DNA of 20,297 nucleotides. Origin: Candidatus Delongbacteria bacterium. GTDB taxonomy: Bacteria; Delongbacteria; UBA4055. Location of the stretch: positions 1 to 20,297 of the forward strand of contig JAQICF010000066.1 in assembly GCA_027858795.1 (NCBI GenBank). The letters run 5' to 3'. Within the stretch, counting starts at the first letter, position 1, and every line of letters starts with the position of its first letter. The position numbers and the translations under genes were made by a program. The notes under the pieces are model-generated. The model was given only the letters and a program-made list of their open reading frames with translations. It did no database searches and was not told where the DNA came from. Of the stretch, positions 16,067 to 20,297 are shown in pieces.

Positions 16067-17035
16067 TTAGTTTAAATTTGCCAAATCATACATTTCATGG
16101 ATCCAGTCCTCAAACACAACGTCAGTCTGAATATCATATTTATGCAGGATACCATTTGGCATAACTGCAAATACATCATTCAGTACCGTATTATTAGTCT
16201 CAGTTTCCATCAATGACTTTACAGGACCTTTATACTCCTCATCTAAATATACATAACCTTCCGGAACATCCCAGAAGCAATCATACGGTAAGGCGTTATC
16301 CGATTTATACTCTTTAAAAGTTCTTTCTTTTTGAAAAGAATAATCTCCAAAAAGCAAGTGAGCAAATTTAGAGTTATCATAATCGTTACTTTCGTACATC
16401 TCTTGCAAGGCAACTGCCTCTTCATGACACGAAAGTCAACCCGCAGCCATAAACTGAATAAATGTCAGCTTTCCAATTCTTTCTCTAAAATCAACTGAGT
16501 CGCCTTGAATCTCCTCGAACAACCCAGTTGTATAGTACATTTTTTCAAAAATAGATTCCTTAACAACATAAAAGCCTAATTTTGATGAACTTGATGTATT
16601 TTCTGCTTCATCTGAAACGTTAAGATACAAGAAAAATTTTTGGAAATCATCATCTTGAACAACTGGAAAATCTCCTCTGTCAATAACAAATTCTAATTCT
16701 CCGTTATCATCAACCATTTTTGATCCAATCAAATATGAATCATTGTTTACTGCATCTTCAGCAAATAGCGAGACTTTAAAAAGCCCTTGATTATCATCAA
16801 CCGATATCAATACTCTATAGTCACCCTCTACGATCATTCCATCAAAATTAAAATCCACAAATGCTAAAGTACTATCATCTGAATTATAAAGAGTATCTGC
16901 AGTATTGTACACCATTTTCATTCCTACTGATGGATTTTCATGATCTACATTTACTGGTGTTTCAGTATGACATGAGTAGAAAATAAAACTTAAAAACAAG
17001 ACGAGAGTCAGTAAAAGTAAATTTAGATTCTTCAT
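16067..17035 (-). CDS. Thioredoxin-like selenocysteine lipoprotein, Omp28-like (UGA = Sec200)
   Basis: One 322-residue protein if UGA at 16438-16436 is read as selenocysteine. The N terminus is a lipoprotein signal (LSFIFYSC lipobox, Cys near 22), so it is probably membrane-anchored. Residues about 30-165 are a beta-sandwich-like domain. Residues about 180-322 are thioredoxin-like: strand KLTFIQFMAAG, motif U200-L-S-C203, helix HEEAVALQEMYES, then GDYS and VFAVMPNGILHKYD. The arrangement (lipoprotein, then a thioredoxin fold with one active motif) recalls Bacteroidota Omp28-related proteins, but the match is loose. It differs from its neighbours in having no type IX sorting domain. I start at ATG 17035 after GAGGAA. 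An in-frame GTG at 17041 overlaps the tlpA stop by one base, showing translational coupling. Confidence 0.72.
16408..16438 (-). promoter_or_regulatory. UGA-Sec codon with bacterial SECIS-like hairpin
   Basis: On the minus strand AGGC (16419-16416) pairs with GCCT (16411-16408) around AGTT (16415-16412), and the stem could close one further A-T pair. The loop begins 20 bases after the UGA (16438-16436), with G at loop position two. The stem is short and weaker than in the other two genes, but within the general bacterial SECIS pattern. Confidence 0.55.
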
Positions 17036-17040
17036 TTGCA

Positions 17041-17571
17041 CTATTCCTCACTTTTTTCTTTTTCTTTAGATTTTGGTTTTGGGTTATCCCCAAATGCTTT
17101 GAGTATTGCTTCTTCAAACATTTTCTCATTACCCTTTCCATCATGCTTGAAAACTATTTCACTTTTTTGGTTTAAAACGAAAGTAACCGGCACAGTCGAT
17201 TTACAACCAAATTTTTTAAATACTTTTTTATTTTTATCAAAAAGAACGGTAAAATCAAATCCTTTAGATTTCACAAAATTTTTAGCTTTCTGGATAGCAC
17301 TTCCTTTGTCTATCGTTATCAAGTAGACACTCAAGCCTTTTTCTTTGTATTTATTATAAAGTTCATTGAAAATTGGCATTTCTTCCTTACATGGTCCACA
17401 CCAAGATGCCCAAAAATCAATTAAAACAGGTCCCTTTTCCAATGCATTTTTTAAATCAACAGTTTTGCCTTTTATGTCTTTTAATTTAAAATCTTGAGCT
17501 ACTTTCAGTTCTTCTGCTAGAAGAAAAGAGCTTAATAATAGAATCATCAAAATCATTTTTTTAAATAGCAT
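17041..17571 (-). CDS. TlpA-like periplasmic thioredoxin
   Basis: A 176-residue thiol-disulfide oxidoreductase of the TlpA/ResA/AhpC-TSA type, with an uncleaved or cleavable signal segment at 3-19 that places it in the periplasm. It has the usual order: [14 protein letters not shown], then [17 protein letters not shown] with the CxxC pair C58/C61, a central DKGSA..AKNFV insertion, and the cis-proline TVP at 126-128. The tail (162-176) is a lysine/glutamate-rich extension. It has an ordinary C-G-P-C motif, unlike its selenocysteine neighbours. First gene of the four-gene minus-strand operon. Start ATG 17571 with AGAGG (17583-17579) upstream. It is a likely electron donor to the downstream Sec proteins, by context. 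A third cysteine (C123) is also present. Confidence 0.9.
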   Translation of the reverse strand: MLFKKMILMILLLSSFLLAEELKVAQDFKLKDIKGKTVDLKNALEKGPVLIDFWASWCGPCKEEMPIFNELYNKYKEKGLSVYLITIDKGSAIQKAKNFVKSKGFDFTVLFDKNKKVFKKFGCKSTVPVTFVLNQKSEIVFKHDGKGNEKMFEEAILKAFGDNPKPKSKEKEKSEE

Positions 17572-17643
17572 TTACTAGACCTCTCGGTTAATTAATCACA
17601 TTGAACTTCAACAATATAGACGTTATTCTATATACGTAGTCCT

Positions 17644-17672
17644 ATAATATAACAATATTTATAAAAAAACAA
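17644..17672 (-). promoter_or_regulatory. Possible promoter of the redox operon
   Basis: Minus-strand TTGTTT (17672-17667), 17 bases, TATTAT (17649-17644), about 70 bases before the TlpA-like start. The region is very AT-rich, so this match is weak. Confidence 0.3.
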
Positions 17673-17771
17673 GTTAAAAGCAAATGATTAATATCAATAG
17701 TGTATGTTATTGACGATTTTTTTTAATGCACTATCAGTAAATTATTCGAATGTTTTTACAAATAAATTTAT

Positions 17772-17800
17772 TTGACAAATTTTGCGATGGGCATTATATT
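17772..17800 (+). promoter_or_regulatory. Promoter of the M18 aminopeptidase gene
   Basis: TTGACA (17772-17777), 17 bases, TATATT (17795-17800), ending 46 bases before the chosen start codon. The same hexamers and spacing occur before the tRNA gene at 20042, which supports this as the organism's housekeeping promoter. Confidence 0.7.
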
Positions 17801-17846
17801 CAAGTTCTAAATTGCTCATTAAATTTAATATAAAATGGAGAATGCA

Positions 17847-19271
17847 ATGGCAAAAGAAAAAAAATCTGATCTTGAAAAATTAGGTGAAAAACTGCTGTTT
17901 AAGAAAAAAAATGGCTGGGATGGTCTTAAAAAAAAGGATTTTGATTCAGTTATGGTATTATCGGAAGACTATAAAAAATTCCTTAACTCTAGTAAAACTG
18001 AAAGAGAATCTATTGATACAATCGCAAAACTGGCTAAAAAGCATGGTTTTGTTGACATTAAGAAAGCAAAGAAAAGTGATAAGAAGCTGTTCATCAATTA
18101 TGATGGTGTTGCTGGTTCTTTAGTATATGTGAAAGACCCAAAGAAATTTCATGAAGGATTTTTGATGAATGGGGCTCATATTGATGTTCCTAGAATTGAT
18201 CTGAAGCAAAATCCGCTTTACGAAGATGAAGACATGGCTTATATGAAAACTCACTACTATGGTGGAATTAAGAAGTATCAGTGGGTAACAAGACCATTAG
18301 CTCTTCACGGTGTTATTATTCTGGAAAATGGTAAAACTGTAAAAGTAAATATCGGTGAAAAAGATACTGATCCTGTATTTACAATTAATGATCTTCTTCC
18401 TCATCTTGCTCAGGATCAATATAAGAAAACAGTAGGAAAAGTAGTTGAAGGTGAACAATTAAATATTCTTGTCGGGTCGATCCCCTACAAATTTAAGCAT
18501 GAAAAAGATGCTGTAAAATTAGCTATTTTGGATTTCTTAAACAAAGAATATGGAATTTTGGAAGAGGATTTTGTAAGTGCTGAACTTCAATTAGTACCTG
18601 CTGGAAATGCAAGAGATATTGGTTTTGATAGAAGTTTTGTAGGATCACACGGACAAGATGACAGAGTGTGCTCTTTCTTGGGAATGAAAGCTTTATTTGA
18701 TATCAAAGAAAAAGATATCAATAAGAATCTTATGATGATATTCTTCGACAAAGAAGAAATTGGATCGGCAGGTAATGCGGGTGCTGACTCTAATATCGTG
18801 GAAAGAATGGTTAATGATGTTCTTCAGCTGAATGGGAATAAGGATTATAATGTACTTATCAAAGCATTGGAAAACTCTAAATTGCTTTCTTCTGATGTAA
18901 ATGCCGGTATTGATCCTGCTTGGAAAACTGTAAATGAACCAATGAATGCTGCAAAAATCGGTTACGGTGTTTGTTTGACTAAATTTACAGGTTCAGGTGG
19001 AAAGGGCGGATCAAACGAAGCTCATGCAGAATTTGTGGCAGAAGTAAGAAAAGCATTCAATAAAGATGGTGTTTTGTGGCAAACTACAGAACTTGGTAAA
19101 GTTGACCAAGGTGGTGGTGGTACGATCGCTAAATATTTAGCATCATACGGAATGGATGTTGTTGATTGCGGTACCGCACTACTTTCTATGCATGCACCTT
19201 TTGAAGTAGCATCAAAAATAGATATTTACCACACTTACAAAGCATATTTAGCTTTCTTCAAGTATATATAG
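17847..19271 (+). CDS. M18-family aspartyl aminopeptidase (aminopeptidase I type)
   Basis: A 474-residue cytoplasmic metallopeptidase that removes N-terminal residues, usually acidic or neutral, from peptides. M18 hallmarks: GAHIDVPRIDLK with zinc ligand H111, SHGQDDRVCSFLGM with the bridging aspartate at 271/272, FFDKEEIGSAG with the catalytic glutamates at 303/304, SSDVNAGIDP, GSGGKGGSNEAHAEF, and SMHAPFE with H449 near the C terminus. The length fits the longer bacterial aminopeptidase-1 branch of M18. I start at ATG 17847 because GGAG (17837-17840) sits six bases before it. The ATG at 17835 has no ribosome binding site, and the Shine-Dalgarno overlaps it. Its own promoter lies at 17772. 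There is no functional link to the redox operon beside it, which is divergently transcribed. Confidence 0.92.
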   Translation: MAKEKKSDLEKLGEKLLFKKKNGWDGLKKKDFDSVMVLSEDYKKFLNSSKTERESIDTIAKLAKKHGFVDIKKAKKSDKKLFINYDGVAGSLVYVKDPKKFHEGFLMNGAHIDVPRIDLKQNPLYEDEDMAYMKTHYYGGIKKYQWVTRPLALHGVIILENGKTVKVNIGEKDTDPVFTINDLLPHLAQDQYKKTVGKVVEGEQLNILVGSIPYKFKHEKDAVKLAILDFLNKEYGILEEDFVSAELQLVPAGNARDIGFDRSFVGSHGQDDRVCSFLGMKALFDIKEKDINKNLMMIFFDKEEIGSAGNAGADSNIVERMVNDVLQLNGNKDYNVLIKALENSKLLSSDVNAGIDPAWKTVNEPMNAAKIGYGVCLTKFTGSGGKGGSNEAHAEFVAEVRKAFNKDGVLWQTTELGKVDQGGGGTIAKYLASYGMDVVDCGTALLSMHAPFEVASKIDIYHTYKAYLAFFKYI

Positions 19272-19292
19272 ATATTAATAAGAGGAATCTCG

Positions 19293-19325
19293 ATCAGGGT
19301 GTATTTTCACCCTGATTTTTTTATT
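19293..19325 (+). terminator. Terminator hairpin between aminopeptidase and TrmJ-like gene
   Basis: ATCAGGGTG (19293-19301) pairs perfectly with CACCCTGAT (19308-19316) over a 6-base loop and runs into TTTTTTTATT, 21 bases after the aminopeptidase stop. The next gene's ATG (19326) begins right at the end of the T-run, which is unusual. Confidence 0.8.
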
Positions 19326-20036
19326 ATGCAAAAAAATCAAATTAAAATAATGCTTACACGAATTTGGGCTCCTGGAAATGTAGGTTCAATACTAAGGGCT
19401 ATGAAAAATTTTGATTTTACGAATATGGTCTCTATAAATCAGATGAATATTGACCAAGATGAAACTTTGACAATGTGTGCCGGTGCAAAGGATCATATCA
19501 GTCACTTAAGACATAGTACTGATTTTGATAAAGAATGTGATGAGTGCAATGTTATTTATGCATTTACCGCTAGAAGAAGAAAATTCTACAAGGTTATTAC
19601 TCCTGAAAAAATGGCTGAGGAAATATCTCAGCTACCTGAAACTGCAAGTGTTGGTCTTCTTTTCGGTAATGAAACGAACGGAATTACAAATGAAGAAGCC
19701 GACAAGTGTGATAAATTGGTAATGATACCAACTTCAGACAAATATTCATCTCTAAATGTTGCGAGTGCTGCCATGATAGCTCTTTATGAAATATCAAAAA
19801 AACTATCTGATCTAAAAGTAGATTCAAACAAAGAAGATCTTATAAATATCACTGAAAAAGAGCAGTTATTCAAAGTTATAGAGCAGGTTGTTAGCAGTAA
19901 ATTAATGGAAAAATCTGCAAATAAACAGCAAATCTATGACAATGTCAGGCATATTTTCAGAAGGATGAACTTAAATAAAAAAGAAGCAGGATTTGTTAGG
20001 AGTATCTTTGAGATAATCAATAATAAGATAGATTAA
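19326..20036 (+). CDS. SPOUT tRNA/rRNA ribose methyltransferase, TrmJ-like
   Basis: A 236-residue SpoU/TrmH-superfamily RNA 2'-O-methyltransferase using S-adenosylmethionine. It has the N-terminal motif RIWAPGNVGSILRAMKNF (motif 1, with N and R), the GLLFGNETNGIT knot motif and the PTSDKYSSLNVASAAMIALYEI motif 3 with the conserved SLN. The wording P-x-N-V-G-S..RAMKNF and the following C-terminal helical extension fit TrmJ, which modifies residue 32 of tRNAs, better than TrmH or RlmB. I start at ATG 19326, where homology begins shortly after. GTG 19299 would lie inside the terminator stem. Neither start has a well-placed Shine-Dalgarno; AGAGGAA at 19281-19287 is on the far side of the hairpin. 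Confidence 0.85.
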   Translation: MQKNQIKIMLTRIWAPGNVGSILRAMKNFDFTNMVSINQMNIDQDETLTMCAGAKDHISHLRHSTDFDKECDECNVIYAFTARRRKFYKVITPEKMAEEISQLPETASVGLLFGNETNGITNEEADKCDKLVMIPTSDKYSSLNVASAAMIALYEISKKLSDLKVDSNKEDLINITEKEQLFKVIEQVVSSKLMEKSANKQQIYDNVRHIFRRMNLNKKEAGFVRSIFEIINNKID

Positions 20037-20041
20037 TTCTC

Positions 20042-20070
20042 TTGACAAAAAATACTTTGCAGATTATATT
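20042..20070 (+). promoter_or_regulatory. Promoter of the tRNA gene
   Basis: TTGACA (20042-20047), 17 bases, TATATT (20065-20070), 24 bases before the tRNA 5' end. This is a near-consensus sigma-70 promoter. Confidence 0.8.
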
Positions 20071-20093
20071 TGCAACCTGTAAAACGCAGTGTG

Positions 20094-20167
20094 GGGGGTA
20101 TAGCTCAGTTGGTTAGAGCAGTAGACTCATAATCTATTGGTCCGGGGTTCAAGTCCCTGTACCCCCA
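20094..20167 (+). tRNA. tRNA with anticodon CAU (elongator Met or lysidine-type Ile)
   Basis: A full cloverleaf. The acceptor GGGGGTA (20094-20100) pairs with TACCCCC (20160-20166), with discriminator A at 20167. The D-arm is GCTCAGTTGGTTAGAGC, the anticodon loop CTCATAA gives CAU, and the T-arm contains GGTTCAAGTCC. CCA is not encoded. The acceptor starts with a normal G-C pair, and the anticodon stem lacks three G-C pairs, so it is not initiator tRNA. The anticodon alone cannot separate elongator Met from tRNA-Ile2, whose C34 is changed to lysidine by TilS. The GACTCATAATC stem and GGTC variable loop resemble some tRNA-Ile2 genes. Confidence 0.93.
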
Positions 20168-20178
20168 CAAGTAATATC

Positions 20179-20202
20179 AAGGTGCCTAGCACCTTTTTTT
20201 TT
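20179..20202 (+). terminator. Terminator of the tRNA gene
   Basis: AAGGTGC pairs with GCACCTT across the 3-base loop CTA and is followed by a run of nine or ten T, 11 bases after the tRNA end. Confidence 0.85.
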
Positions 20203-20217
20203 ACTATTGGAGAAATA

Positions 20218-20297
20218 ATGTTAGTTAACGATGTATTGAACATACTGAACAATCGGATAATCCCCTCTATAAAATGGAAAGATGATCCTAGTGGATT
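20218..20297 (+). CDS. Start of an unidentified gene, cut by the window end
   Basis: ATG at 20218 follows TTGGAGA (20207-20213) at good spacing and stays open for the remaining 26 codons. The peptide begins MLVNDVLNIL and contains IPSIKWKDDPSG. The start is loosely reminiscent of Nif3/YbgI-family proteins (a helix, then a W..D..G segment), but too little is visible to name it. It follows the tRNA terminator closely, so it probably has its own promoter or depends on readthrough. Confidence 0.5.
   Translation, partial: MLVNDVLNILNNRIIPSIKWKDDPSG

Noticed and set aside
16243..16425. A 60-codon minus-strand frame overlapping the Sec lipoprotein gene
   Set aside because: It is a shifted frame of the real gene with no ribosome binding site or recognisable content.
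10900..17035. Genome-wide UGA recoding to Gly or Trp
   Set aside because: No other long gene here contains UGA, and the UGAs occur only in CxxC-type positions, each with a hairpin after it.
17036..17326. A plus-strand 96-codon frame opposite the TlpA-like gene
   Set aside because: It is antisense to a gene with a clear WCGPC motif; its content is the low-complexity complement of a lysine-rich tail.
1..20297. CRISPR arrays, insertion sequences, prophage genes, rRNA
   Set aside because: No regularly spaced repeats, transposase, integrase, phage structural genes or rRNA sequence were seen.

Overview
The window is AT-rich chromosomal DNA from a Gram-negative bacterium, probably of the Fibrobacterota-Chlorobiota-Bacteroidota (FCB) superphylum or an allied candidate phylum. 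Four proteins end in the type IX secretion C-terminal sorting domain (a YPNPFN block, a VYN.xG block, a final K-rich strand). My impression is of a candidate phylum such as Delongbacteria or Cloacimonadota, but that is a guess from sequence style. All intact genes stop with TAA or TAG. TGA occurs only as three in-frame internal codons, described below.

Layout. (1) 1-5905: two plus-strand genes for secreted surface proteins, an Asp-box beta-propeller (490-1758) and a 1277-residue papain-like protease with a beta-helix (1935-5768). The second is preceded by a structured, apparently bistable leader RNA. The pair is enclosed by inverted repeats, and the left one abuts an integron attC-like site. 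(2) 5906-6781: no convincing gene; it holds a diverged tandem duplication of about 208-bp period. (3) 6782-8587: ispD (isoprenoid synthesis), convergent with an ECF sigma factor / putative anti-sigma pair on the minus strand. (4) 8773-10749: an in-frame fusion of phosphoglycerate kinase and triosephosphate isomerase. (5) 10900-17571: the most unusual region. Three thioredoxin-like exported proteins each carry an in-frame UGA exactly where the first cysteine of a CxxC redox motif would be (UPGC, UPGC, ULSC), each followed by a bacterial SECIS-like hairpin. One is on the plus strand, followed by a decayed paralogue. The other two lie in a tight minus-strand operon with a TlpA-like thioredoxin and a DUF6029-like outer-membrane beta-barrel. 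(6) 17847-20297: an M18 aminopeptidase, a TrmJ-like tRNA ribose methyltransferase, a tRNA with anticodon CAU, and the start of another gene.

How the parts may work together (inference): the minus-strand operon looks like an envelope redox module. A TlpA-type reductase acts in the periplasm, a selenocysteine lipoprotein and a selenocysteine protein bearing a type IX sorting signal act at or beyond the outer membrane, and a barrel sits in the outer membrane. Selenocysteine thioredoxin-like proteins exported by type IX secretion are, to my knowledge, not a described system. The selenocysteine machinery (selA, selB, selC, selD) is not in this window and must be sought elsewhere in the genome.
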